A stretch of 64,000 bases of DNA from Conexibacter woesei DSM 14684 (GTDB taxonomy: Bacteria > Actinomycetota > Thermoleophilia > Solirubrobacterales > Solirubrobacteraceae). Made by a program: the position numbers and the translations under genes. The stretch is taken from NCBI RefSeq assembly GCF_000025265.1, contig NC_013739.1, forward strand, positions 2,294,001-2,358,000, given 5' to 3'. The notes under the pieces were generated by a model, which saw only the letters and a list, made by a program, of their open reading frames with translations, had not been told where the DNA came from and did not search any database. Of the stretch, positions 42,709 to 50,799 are shown one piece after another. Positions within the stretch are counted from its first letter, which is position 1; the number at the start of each line of letters is the position of its first letter.

Positions 42709-44889
42709 TCACCGCCGCTCCAGCCGGACCTCCGGCAGCAGCCGGGCGAGCGGTGCCGGGAGCCACCAGGCGCGGCGGCCCATCAGCTGCATCGCGGCGG
42801 GCACGATCAGGCAGCGGATGATGACCGCGTCGACGAAGATCGCCACGGCCATGCCGAAGCCGGTCTGCTGGAGCAGCCGTTCCGGGCTGAGCATGAAGGC
42901 GCCGAAGATCACGACCATGATCGCGCCCGCCGCGGTGATCACCGAGCCGGTGTGGGCCAGCCCCTCCCGTACGGCGTGGGAGGGGTCGTCGTCGGAGCGG
43001 GTCCACTCCTCGTGGATCCGGGAGATCAGGAAGATCTCGTAGTCCATCGAGAGCCCGAAGACGATCGCGAAGACCATCACGGGCAGATACGCCTCGATCG
43101 GGCCGGGCTCCACGCCGAACCAGCCGTGCTGGAACACGAGCGTCATCGCGCCGAGCGCGGCGCCGATGCTGAGCAGGTTCAGCAGCGCGGCCTTCAGCGG
43201 GATCAGCAGCGAGCGGAACACCGTCATCAGCAGCAGCACCGAGAGGCCGACGACGATGGCCATGAACAGCGGCAGCCGGTCGGAGATCTTGCCGGCGTAG
43301 TCCTCAGAGGCGGCCGTCGGTCCGCCGACGAGGTACTGCGCGCCGGTCTGCGCGGACAGCTCCGGGAGCACGTCGTCGCGCAGCGTGCCGACGAGCTCGG
43401 AGGTCTCCTCGTCCTGCGGTGCGGAGGCGGGGAAGACGAGGACGGTCGCGGCCTCGCCGTCCGGCGTGGGCACCGGGTCCGCGGCGGCCTGGACGCCCGG
43501 GGTGTCGCTGAGCGCCCGCGTCGCCGCGGCGGCGGCCGGCTCGGCACCGTCCGGCCCGCCGTCGGTCACGACCAGCAGCGGGCCGTTGAATCCGGGGCCG
43601 AAGCCTTCGGAGAGCAGGTCGTACGCCTGCCGGCTGGTGCTGTCCGGCGTGTCGCTGCCCGCGTCGGAGAAGCCGAGCCGCATGCCCAGCGCGGGGAGGG
43701 CGAGGGCGCCGAGGAGCACCGCCGCCGCCACCAGGGCGACCAGCGGGCGCCGCTGCACCACGGCTGCGAGCCGGCGCCATCCGGTGCCTTCGGGGGCTCT
43801 GCCATTGGCCGCTCGCCGCTCGGCGCGGCTGGTGAACTGGCGGGCGAAGCGGCGGCCGAAGATGCCGAGCAGCGCAGGCAGCAGGGTCAGGGCGGCGACC
43901 ATCGTCACCAGCACGGTCAGCGCGACGGACAGCGCCATGCCCTGCAGCGAGCCGAGGCCGAAGGCGACGAGGCCGAGCAGCGCCAGGATGACGGTGCAGC
44001 CGGCGAAGCACACCGAACGGCCCGCGGCGTCCATCGCGTTGACGGTCGCCTCCTCCGGCTCCGTGCCGCGCACCAGCTCGGCGCGGTAGCGGGCGAAGAT
44101 CAGCAGCGCGTAGTCGATGCCGACGCCGAGGCCGACCAGGCTCATCACCGGCGGCGTCCAGTCGGCAATCGTGAAGACGTGCGACGCGACGACGATGACG
44201 CCGACCGTGGACCCGACGGCGAACAGGGCGATGACGATCGGCAGCCCGGCGGCGACGACCGTGCCGAACATCAGGACCAGGATGACGAGCGCGGCCAGCA
44301 GGCCCACGCCCTCCGCGGCGCCGGTCCCGCCTTCCGCAAGCCGCCGCGCTGCGTCGCCGCCCAGCTCGACCTGGAGCCCGTCGCCCGCGACCTCCTGGGC
44401 GGTGTCGAAGATGCGCCGGGTGTCGGCCTTGGGCATGTCCTCCGACGGCGTCTCGAGCACCACGGTGGCGTAGCCGATCGTGCCGTCCTCGGAGATCGCG
44501 CCCTCGCCGTCGTACAGGCTGTGGACCTGGCCGACCTGAGGCAGCCCCGCGACGTCGTCGAGCATCGCCTCGACGCGCTGCGCGACGGCTGGGTCGCGCA
44601 GGCCGCCGTCGTCGTGCAGAACGATCTCGACGGTGTCCCCGGCGCGGGCGGCGCCGTGCTCGGCCAGCACGTCGGCCGCCTGCTGCGACTCGGTTCCCGG
44701 CAGCGCGAAGTCGTTGCGGTAGTCGTCGCCCGCGATCGACGCGACGGTCCAGACGCCGACCAGGACCGCCACCCACAGGATCACGGCGAGCCACCGGCGG
44801 CGGTGGGCGAAGCTCGCGATGCGGACGAACACGCCCTGCCGCGAGGCTGGACGGGTGTGCGCCTCTCGGTCCGGCTGAGTGAGGGTCAT
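42709..44889 (-). CDS. MMPL/RND-family membrane transporter
   Basis: A 726-residue transporter with two halves, each a large extracytoplasmic loop followed by a bundle of transmembrane helices: first half TM from about 20 and again GLLAALVILVLMFGTVVAAGLPIVIALFAVGSTVGV, MSLVGLGVGIDYALLIFARYR; second half ALVAAAVLLGALALPALGMRLGFSDAGSDT and VFAIVFGLSMDYEIFLISRIHEEW. The GxGxDY and GLSMDYE motifs carry the proton-relay Asp-Tyr pairs. Such proteins export lipids, peptides or drugs. It overlaps the sigma factor gene by 4 bp, so its expression is coupled to it. Confidence 0.93.
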   Translation of the reverse strand: MTLTQPDREAHTRPASRQGVFVRIASFAHRRRWLAVILWVAVLVGVWTVASIAGDDYRNDFALPGTESQQAADVLAEHGAARAGDTVEIVLHDDGGLRDPAVAQRVEAMLDDVAGLPQVGQVHSLYDGEGAISEDGTIGYATVVLETPSEDMPKADTRRIFDTAQEVAGDGLQVELGGDAARRLAEGGTGAAEGVGLLAALVILVLMFGTVVAAGLPIVIALFAVGSTVGVIVVASHVFTIADWTPPVMSLVGLGVGIDYALLIFARYRAELVRGTEPEEATVNAMDAAGRSVCFAGCTVILALLGLVAFGLGSLQGMALSVALTVLVTMVAALTLLPALLGIFGRRFARQFTSRAERRAANGRAPEGTGWRRLAAVVQRRPLVALVAAAVLLGALALPALGMRLGFSDAGSDTPDSTSRQAYDLLSEGFGPGFNGPLLVVTDGGPDGAEPAAAAATRALSDTPGVQAAADPVPTPDGEAATVLVFPASAPQDEETSELVGTLRDDVLPELSAQTGAQYLVGGPTAASEDYAGKISDRLPLFMAIVVGLSVLLLMTVFRSLLIPLKAALLNLLSIGAALGAMTLVFQHGWFGVEPGPIEAYLPVMVFAIVFGLSMDYEIFLISRIHEEWTRSDDDPSHAVREGLAHTGSVITAAGAIMVVIFGAFMLSPERLLQQTGFGMAVAIFVDAVIIRCLIVPAAMQLMGRRAWWLPAPLARLLPEVRLERR

Positions 44890-45818
44890 GGCCCGAGCAG
44901 CGAGCCGAGATTGCCCGTCGGGCCGAGGTGGGCGAGCTTGTCGGGGTTGGCGATCGAGCTGACGCCCTGGATCTGGCCGCGACCGATGTCGAGCACGACC
45001 ACGCCGATCAACCGCTCGCTGCCGTCGAGCGCGAGGGCTCCCGGGCTGCCGTTGATCTCCGCCGGCCGGATCTGCAGTCGCGTGGTGCCGTCGCCGAGCG
45101 AGGCCCACTTGGTCCAGTAGTTGATCAGCGTGCGTGCGACACGGCTGCGGCCGCGCAGCGCCCGCGCCAGGGCGGGAGCCTTTCCGCCGCCGTCGCCGGT
45201 CAGCACCACGTCCTGCGCCAGCAGCGCCTCCAGCCCGGCGAGATCGCCGTGCTCGGCGGCCTCGAAGAACCGCCGTGCCAGCTCCTCGCGCTCCTCGCGC
45301 GTCGTCTGGAAGCGGGGCCGCCGCTGCTCGACGTGGCGCCGTGCTCGCGTCGCGAGCTGACGGACGTTGTCCGGGCTCTTGCCGATGATGCGCGCGATCT
45401 GCGCGTGGTCGTAGTCGAACACGTCGCGCAGCAGCAGCACCGCGCGCTGCTCCGGAGACAGGCTCTCCAGCAGCGCCAGCAGCGCCAGCGACAGCGAGTC
45501 GGCCATCTCCGCGTGCTGCGCCGGGTCGTCGCGACCGTCGGTGATGATCGGCTCGGGAAGCCATTCGCCGACGTACCGCTCTCGGCGGGCGCGCGCCGAC
45601 CGCAGCTCGTTGATCGCCAGCCGCGTCGTGACGGTCGCCACGAGACCGCGCGGCGACTGGCCCTCTTCGCTGACGTCGAGCGCGCGATGGACGCGCAGCA
45701 GCGCCTCCTGGACGATGTCCTCGGCCTCCGAGACGCTGCCCAGCATCCGGTACGCGATCGCGAAGGACACCGGCCGCAGCTCCTCGAGCAGTTGCTCGCG
45801 ATCGGTCATGCCGGTCAT
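44886..45818 (-). CDS. sigJ: ECF41-type RNA polymerase sigma factor (SigJ-like) with C-terminal SnoaL-like domain
   Basis: A 310-residue sigma factor: region 2 (RMLGSVSEAEDIVQEALLRVHRAL), region 4 (SPEQRAVLLLRDVFDYDHAQIARIIGKSPDNVRQLATRAR) and a C-terminal NTF2/SnoaL-like extension of about 130 residues. The three hallmarks of group ECF41 are all there: WLPEP (86-90), DGGGK (209-213) and NPDKL (291-295). In this group the extension replaces a separate anti-sigma factor and controls activity from within. Two in-frame ATGs (45818, 45809) are possible starts. ECF41 genes normally neighbour a carboxymuconolactone decarboxylase or oxidoreductase; here the partner is an MMPL transporter. Confidence 0.93.
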   Translation of the reverse strand: MTGMTDREQLLEELRPVSFAIAYRMLGSVSEAEDIVQEALLRVHRALDVSEEGQSPRGLVATVTTRLAINELRSARARRERYVGEWLPEPIITDGRDDPAQHAEMADSLSLALLALLESLSPEQRAVLLLRDVFDYDHAQIARIIGKSPDNVRQLATRARRHVEQRRPRFQTTREEREELARRFFEAAEHGDLAGLEALLAQDVVLTGDGGGKAPALARALRGRSRVARTLINYWTKWASLGDGTTRLQIRPAEINGSPGALALDGSERLIGVVVLDIGRGQIQGVSSIANPDKLAHLGPTGNLGSLLGP

Positions 45819-45918
45819 GCCGCTGCGACCCCGTGCCGCCGGCGTGTCATCGATGTGCTCATGCCCGTTAAACAAGACAGCGCGTGCCGTTGTGACACCG
45901 CGCTCGCACCGAAAGCCA

Positions 45919-45940
45919 GCTTGGTCAAGCTTGGCCAAGC
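45919..45940. promoter_or_regulatory. Overlapping double palindrome before the toxin-antitoxin genes
   Basis: GCTTGGTCAAGC (45919-45930) and the perfect palindrome GCTTGGCCAAGC (45929-45940) share two bases. Paired palindromes at the antitoxin promoter are typical sites for Phd/VapB-type autorepression. Confidence 0.68.
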
Positions 45941-45946
45941 GAATGC

Positions 45947-45952
45947 TACGAT
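45947..45952 (+). promoter_or_regulatory. -10 element suggesting a leaderless antitoxin mRNA
   Basis: TACGAT ends 6 bp before the antitoxin ATG (45959), the spacing of leaderless actinobacterial promoters; there is no ribosome site in the short interval (TGCGGC). No good -35 box is seen. Confidence 0.5.
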
Positions 45953-45958
45953 TGCGGC

Positions 45959-46204
45959 ATGCGCGTGAACGTCGGGCAAGCGAAGACCGATCTCTCGAAG
46001 CTGCTCGCCCGCGTGGAGGCGGGTGAGGACATCGAGATCGCGCGCGACGGGGTGCCGGTGGCGAGGCTCGTGAGAGCGGACCCGGTGCAGCCGGGGCGGC
46101 GCTTCCTCGCCGCCGAGGGCTCACTGGCGGGCGCGATCGAGATCGGCGAGGCGTTCGAGCTCACCGACGCGGAGCTCGACGAGATCCTCGACGATCCAGC
46201 GTGA
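45959..46204 (+). CDS. Phd/YefM-family antitoxin
   Basis: An 81-residue antitoxin. Its N-terminal half (VNVGQAKTDLSKLLARVEAGEDIEIARDGVPVARLVRA) is the Phd/YefM DNA-binding fold; the acidic C-terminal tail (FELTDAELDEILDDPA) would wrap the toxin. It overlaps the VapC gene by 4 bp, so antitoxin is made first. Probably represses its own promoter through the double palindrome just upstream. Confidence 0.92.
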   Translation: MRVNVGQAKTDLSKLLARVEAGEDIEIARDGVPVARLVRADPVQPGRRFLAAEGSLAGAIEIGEAFELTDAELDEILDDPA

Positions 46205-46581
46205 GGCTGCTGCTCGACACGCACGTCGTCCTCTGGCAGCTGAGTGGGCAGCGGCAGTTGGGCGATGGAGCGAGAGCGGCGATCGCAGCCGCGGAGGAGC
46301 TGGCGTTCAGCGTCGTCTCGTACGCGGAGATCGGCGTCAAGGCCGGGGTCGGCAAGCTCACCGTCCCCGACGACCTCGACACGCACGTCGCGAACGCGGG
46401 CATCCGCATGCTCGGCCTCTCCGCCGCGCACGGCCTCGCCGTCGCGAAGCTGCCGCTGCATCACCGGGACCCCTTCGACCGCCTTCTGATCGCGCAGGCG
46501 CGCGAGGAGGGCTACACGCTCCTCAGCGCGGATCGGCGCGTGCGCGCGTACGACGTCCCGGTGCTGGATCCGCTGACGTAG
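46201..46581 (+). CDS. vapC: PIN-domain ribonuclease toxin, VapC family
   Basis: A 126-residue PIN protein with the complete acidic site: D6 in LLLDTHVVLW, E43 in SYAEIGVK, D90 and D93 in HHRDPFDRLLIAQA, and D111 in LSADRRV. It should be an Mg2+-dependent RNase that cuts tRNA or rRNA and is held inactive by the upstream antitoxin. GTG start. The LDTHVVLWQL opening is typical of the VapC group partnered with Phd-type antitoxins. It is convergent with the propeller gene after 21 bp. Confidence 0.94.
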   Translation: MRLLLDTHVVLWQLSGQRQLGDGARAAIAAAEELAFSVVSYAEIGVKAGVGKLTVPDDLDTHVANAGIRMLGLSAAHGLAVAKLPLHHRDPFDRLLIAQAREEGYTLLSADRRVRAYDVPVLDPLT

Positions 46582-46602
46582 CCACCCGGCCCGATCCGCC
46601 GC

Positions 46603-48075
46603 TCAGTGCGTGCGCGGCTCGACGACCGTCGCGCAGCGCTTGCGCTCGACCGTCTTGCGTCTGGCGGCCTTCTTCCGCTGGGCCGGCTTCGTCTTGGCGG
46701 CGGCTCTCTGTGCGGCCGACGTCGTGGCGGAGGCTGGGCGCTTCGCGGCGGCGGTCTTGCGTCTGCCGCTCGTCCGCTTGCGCTTCTTCGCGGGGGTGCT
46801 TGTCAGTGTGTTCGTGACGCAGCGGGTGCGGGTCACCTGACGGCCGGTCTGATCGCCGCTGCCGCCAGCCCCGGAGGCGCCGGGGCCGCCGGAGCCGCCG
46901 GATGAGCCGCCGCCGGCGGCGGCGCCCGTGGCCGGGACGATCGCGGTGCCGGCGAGCCCGATCCGCAGCGTGCCGCCTCCGGTGTCGCTGCCGAGGCTCA
47001 ACTCGGCCGAGTGCGCGCCGAGCATCACCGGCGCGAAGCGCACCGAGAGCGTGCACGCCTCGCCGCTGCGCAGCACGCGCCGGGAGCAGTCGTCGCCCGT
47101 CAGCAGGAAGTCGGCGCTGCCGGTGCCGGAGATGTGCGCGGCGCCGAGCGTCACGTCGCCGTTGCCGGTCGCGGTGACGGTGACCTGGGCGGGCGCGGAG
47201 AAGGTCTGCAGACCCTGGGGGGCCGGGAACGCGAGGCCGCTCGCGCTGAGGCTCAACGTACGGACGCGTGCCGCCGCAGCGGCGATGCCGGCGGGGCTCT
47301 GCACTCCGTTGATGAAGAGCGGTTCGACGCCGGTGCCGTCGAGCCGCACGCGGCCGATCGCGGCGGCGCCCTGGTCGGTCCAGTACAGGTGGCCGTCGTC
47401 GACCGCGAGCGAATGGGCGGACGTGTTCACGAACGCCGGCACGTAGCCGCTGCCGTCGAGTGCGGCGCGACCGATCCGCGCGTTGCCGACGTCGGAGACG
47501 TACAGGTGCTGGCCGTCGGTGGCGAGCGCCTGCGGGTTGGCTATGCCGGGCAGGAAGCTCGCATCGGTCCCGACGCCGTTGATCGTCGCCCGCGCGACGC
47601 CTCCGCCCGATCGTCCCCAGTAGATGTGGTCGCGCGTGACGGCGATGCCGCGAGTGGCCGCTGCGCCCGCGATGAATCCGGGGTCGATCTCGCTGCCGTC
47701 GAGGCGCGCGCGCCCGATCGCCCCGTCACTGGCCTGGGTCCAGTAGAGATGTTCGCCGGCGACGGCGATCCCGGACGGGGCGGTCGCTCTGACGTGATAT
47801 CGCCGCATCCCACCGCCGTCGGCGTCCATCCGGCTGATCGTGTTGAGGCCGATCTCGGTCCAGTACACGTGTCGTCCGTCGGTCGCAACGCCATTCGGGT
47901 TGAAAGCGCTGTCGATGACGCCGCGGTCGACCGTGCTGCCGTCGGCGGACGCGTACCCGATCGACTGCGTTCCCAGCGATCCCCACCAGATGTCCGCGGC
48001 AGCCGGAGCTGCGCCGGCCAGTGCTGCCGTCACGATCGCGACGAGCGTCGCGACGAGCGTCCGAGCACGTCTCAT
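46603..48075 (-). CDS. Secreted six-bladed YWTD propeller protein with Ig-like domain and basic tail
   Basis: A 490-residue exported protein: signal peptide (residues 1-27, ending APAAA), then six repeats of about 43 residues built on the LYWTDxGxxxIGRxxLDG pattern (VYWTEIGLNTISRMDADG, LYWTQASDGAIGRARLDG, IYWGRSGGGVARATINGV, LYVSDVGNARIGRAALDG, LYWTDQGAAAIGRVRLDG, and a weaker first one), enough for a closed propeller. A choice-of-anchor/HYDIN-like Ig domain follows (GSADFLLTGDDCSRRVLRSGEACTLSVRF). The end is a Gly/Ser linker and about 75 residues rich in Lys, Arg and Ala. Likely cell-wall associated; function unknown. Confidence 0.85.
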   Translation of the reverse strand: MRRARTLVATLVAIVTAALAGAAPAAADIWWGSLGTQSIGYASADGSTVDRGVIDSAFNPNGVATDGRHVYWTEIGLNTISRMDADGGGMRRYHVRATAPSGIAVAGEHLYWTQASDGAIGRARLDGSEIDPGFIAGAAATRGIAVTRDHIYWGRSGGGVARATINGVGTDASFLPGIANPQALATDGQHLYVSDVGNARIGRAALDGSGYVPAFVNTSAHSLAVDDGHLYWTDQGAAAIGRVRLDGTGVEPLFINGVQSPAGIAAAAARVRTLSLSASGLAFPAPQGLQTFSAPAQVTVTATGNGDVTLGAAHISGTGSADFLLTGDDCSRRVLRSGEACTLSVRFAPVMLGAHSAELSLGSDTGGGTLRIGLAGTAIVPATGAAAGGGSSGGSGGPGASGAGGSGDQTGRQVTRTRCVTNTLTSTPAKKRKRTSGRRKTAAAKRPASATTSAAQRAAAKTKPAQRKKAARRKTVERKRCATVVEPRTH

Positions 48076-48217
48076 ATCCGTTCCGTCCTTCCGCGCGAGA
48101 TCCGCCCGGTTCGAGGTTCCGCCCATGCGAGCGGCCCCGACGACGTCAGGGCAGACCCGTACACCACTAGTCGGCCATGGCCGATCGAGCTTGAGCGCGG
48201 TCAGGCGACCGCGCCGC

Positions 48218-48247
48218 TTGACATAGAGAGTGTCGCGCTTCTAGATT
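48218..48247 (+). promoter_or_regulatory. Promoter of ABC importer operon 1
   Basis: TTGACA (48218-48223) and TAGATT (48242-48247), 18 bp apart. The TetR-type operator begins 6 bp after the -10 box and covers the likely transcription start. The rest of the 205-bp gap between the propeller gene and this operon shows nothing else clear. Confidence 0.68.
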
Positions 48248-48252
48248 CACTG

Positions 48253-48266
48253 ATCGATCGTTCGAT
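48253..48266. promoter_or_regulatory. ATCGA-N4-TCGAT operator, copy 1
   Basis: Perfect inverted repeat (N4 is TCGT) before the first importer operon. It belongs to a set of four, each at the head of a transcription unit between 48 and 59 kb, likely bound by the paired TetR proteins at 56052 and 58024. Confidence 0.75.
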
Positions 48267-48280
48267 CTGACGAGGGAGAT

Positions 48281-49843
48281 GTGACGGTGCGAAGGACCCT
48301 TACGACTCGCAGCCTCTCGATGCTGCTCGCGGTTGGCGGGACGCTCGTCGCGGCCGGCTGCGGCGGCGCTTCCGGTGACGCGCCCGACCAGGCCGACACG
48401 GCGCAGGGCGCCAGACCGAGACGCGGTGGCGAGGTGACGATTCTGCGCGCGTCCGACATCGACGGGTGGGACCCGGACAGAGCGATCCAGCTCGCCTCGT
48501 TCGAGTCGCTGCCGCAGGTGATGGAGGGGCTCGTGCGCCCGGCGCGGGACGGCAGATCGATCGAGCCCGGCCTGGCGAGCAGCTGGAAGCTCGACCCGCA
48601 GGCCAAGACGATCACGTTCACGCTGCGCAGAGGCGTCACGTTCAGCGACGGAACTCCGGTGACGTCGGCCGACGCGGCCTTCTCGGTCGGGCTGTGGCGC
48701 AGAGGGCTCTCGATGGGCTCGCTGTACAGAAGCATCACGGGGACTGCGACGCCCGATCCGCGGACGCTCGTCGTCAGACTCGACAAGCCGAGCACGTTCA
48801 CGCTCACCTGGCTCAGCAACGGCTCCTCGGTCGTCGTCCCGAAGGACTTCGGCGGCAGAAGCCGCACGGCGTTCTTCGCCAGACCGATCGGTGCCGGTCC
48901 GTTCGTCGTCGCCGCGTACAGACCGGGCCAGCAGATCGTGCTGGAGCGCAACCCGCGCTACTACGACCGCGCGCGGCCGTACCTCGACCGCATCACCTAC
49001 GACGTCGTCACCGACCCCAACCAGCAGCTGCTGCGCTTCCAGAGCGGGCAGGCCGACATGATCGAGTCGGTCCCGCTCGACCTCGCGTCCCAGCTCCCGG
49101 AGGACCAGCGCGAGGTGCTGCACCCGTCGGCGACGATCCACGGGATCTTCGTCAACGCCGGCAAGGCGCCCGGCTCCGACATCCACTTCCGCCGCGCCGT
49201 CAGCCTCGCGGTCGACCGCGCGCGCTACATCGAGGCCGTCTTCGGCGGCATGGCCGTCCCGGCCGAGGGCGGCCTGCCGCCGCTCGTGCAGGGCTCGGTC
49301 GGCTGCGGCTGCACCTACGAGACCGGCGTGGAGGAGGCGAAGGCCGAGCTGGCGAAGTCCTCGTACGAGCCCGGCGCGAAGGTCGAGCTGGTGGTCGACG
49401 CGACGACGCCGTCGTCCACCCGCGCGGGGGAGACGGCGGCGGCGCAGCTGAGAGCGATCGGCATCGACGTCGACCTGCAGAAGCTCGAGGTGCAGGTGCT
49501 CGTCGATCGCCAGATGAAGGGCGAGTACGACCTCTCGCTCGGCGAGGTCAGCAGCGTCTCGCCGACCGTCGGCGACATCTTCGGGCTGATCGTCGCGACG
49601 AACGGGCTCTACTCCGGCCTGCCGATGAGAACGATCTCCGACGCGTTCGACAGATTGGAGGTCGCGCAGACCGACGAGCAGCGGGAGGCCGCGACCCGCG
49701 TCGCCGAGACCTGGATCCACGACAACCTGCCGTACATCCCGACGGCGTACCCCGATCGGCTGTTCGCCGTCTCCGAGCGCGTGCGAGGCCTCGACGTCAC
49801 GCCGTTCCTGTGGTACCCGGCCGATCGTCTCTGGGGCGGGTGA
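48281..49843 (+). CDS. Oligopeptide/nickel-type ABC substrate-binding lipoprotein, importer 1
   Basis: A 520-residue family 5 binding protein (SBP_bac_5): lipobox VAAGC (C27), GGEVTILRASDIDGWDPDRAIQLASFESLPQVMEGLV, LEPGL-like IEPGLASSWKLDPQAKTITFTLRRGVTFSDGTPVTSADAAFSV and GAGPFVVAAYRPGQQIVLERNPRYYDRARPYLDRI. It captures the solute outside the membrane. GTG start after GAGGGAG. It contains 14 AGA codons by my count, whereas the adjoining permease genes have almost none. First gene of a five-gene importer operon. Confidence 0.93.
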   Translation: MTVRRTLTTRSLSMLLAVGGTLVAAGCGGASGDAPDQADTAQGARPRRGGEVTILRASDIDGWDPDRAIQLASFESLPQVMEGLVRPARDGRSIEPGLASSWKLDPQAKTITFTLRRGVTFSDGTPVTSADAAFSVGLWRRGLSMGSLYRSITGTATPDPRTLVVRLDKPSTFTLTWLSNGSSVVVPKDFGGRSRTAFFARPIGAGPFVVAAYRPGQQIVLERNPRYYDRARPYLDRITYDVVTDPNQQLLRFQSGQADMIESVPLDLASQLPEDQREVLHPSATIHGIFVNAGKAPGSDIHFRRAVSLAVDRARYIEAVFGGMAVPAEGGLPPLVQGSVGCGCTYETGVEEAKAELAKSSYEPGAKVELVVDATTPSSTRAGETAAAQLRAIGIDVDLQKLEVQVLVDRQMKGEYDLSLGEVSSVSPTVGDIFGLIVATNGLYSGLPMRTISDAFDRLEVAQTDEQREAATRVAETWIHDNLPYIPTAYPDRLFAVSERVRGLDVTPFLWYPADRLWGG

Positions 49844-49851
49844 GCGGGACC

Positions 49852-50799
49852 ATGTCCGTCGGACGATCGCGCTTCGTCACCGGCCGGCTGTTGCAGGTCG
49901 TGCCGGTGCTGGCGGTCCTGCTGTTGATCGTCGTGCTGCTCCAGCAGCTGATGCCCGGCGATCCCGCGCGCGTCGTCGCCGGCCCGCGCGCGACGGTCGA
50001 GCAGGTGGAGCAGGTCCGCGCCGACCTGAACCTCGACAGCTCCGTCGCGGCGCAGTTCGGGACCTACGTCTCGAACCTCGCCGACGGCGACGCCGGCAGC
50101 TCGAATCGCACCGGCGTCCCGATCACGACGATCGTCGGCGATCGCGTCGGCGTGACGGTGTGGCTGATGGTCGGCGGCCTGATCGTCAGCACGCTGCTGG
50201 CGGTGCCCGCGGCGCTGCTGATGGCGCTGCGGCCGCGGTCGCTCCGGGCGCGCGCGTGCGGGCGCGTCCTGACGATCGTGCTCAACTGCCCGGTCTTCTG
50301 GGTCGGGCTGATGCTCGCGTCGCTGCTGGCGCTCGGCACCGGCTGGCTGCCGGTCGGCGGCTACGGCGTCGGTTTCGAGGGCCACGTGCGCTCGATGATC
50401 CTGCCGTGGCTGACGATCGGCCTCGCCGGCACGCCACTGCTGGCGCGCAGCGCGGCGGCGAGCCTGCGGCAGGTGCTCGCCGCCGACCACGTCACCACAG
50501 CCCGCTCGCTCGGGCTCTCCGGCTGGCCGCTGGTGCGCCGCCACCTGCTCCGGAACGCGCTGCCGCCGGCGATCACGCTGCTCGCCTTCCAGGCGTCGGC
50601 GATGCTGTTCGGCGCCGTCGTCGTCGAGCAGACGTTCGGGCTGCCCGGCCTCGGCACGGAGCTGATCAGCGCCGCGGCCCAGCGCGACTTCCCCGTCGTC
50701 CAGGCGCTGACGCTGATCTTCGGCGCGGCGATCATCACGCTCAACCTGCTCGCCGACCTCGCGGTGGCGCTGCTCGATCCGAGGACGACATGGCAGTGA
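49852..50799 (+). CDS. ABC permease, DppB/OppB family, importer 1
   Basis: A 315-residue permease with about six membrane segments: VTGRLLQVVPVLAVLLLIVVLLQQLMPGDPARVV at the start, VTVWLMVGGLIVSTLLAVPAALLMAL, and the cytoplasmic coupling loop SLGLSGWPLVRRHLLRNALPPAITLLAFQ before FGLPGLGTELISAA. It lies 8 bp after the binding protein gene and overlaps the second permease by 10 bp. Confidence 0.93.
   Translation: MSVGRSRFVTGRLLQVVPVLAVLLLIVVLLQQLMPGDPARVVAGPRATVEQVEQVRADLNLDSSVAAQFGTYVSNLADGDAGSSNRTGVPITTIVGDRVGVTVWLMVGGLIVSTLLAVPAALLMALRPRSLRARACGRVLTIVLNCPVFWVGLMLASLLALGTGWLPVGGYGVGFEGHVRSMILPWLTIGLAGTPLLARSAAASLRQVLAADHVTTARSLGLSGWPLVRRHLLRNALPPAITLLAFQASAMLFGAVVVEQTFGLPGLGTELISAAAQRDFPVVQALTLIFGAAIITLNLLADLAVALLDPRTTWQ

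Noticed and set aside
45819-45918. Possible small gene upstream of the ECF41 sigma factor start.
   Set aside because: Extending the sigma factor frame gives no conserved sequence, and no other short frame with a ribosome site is convincing.
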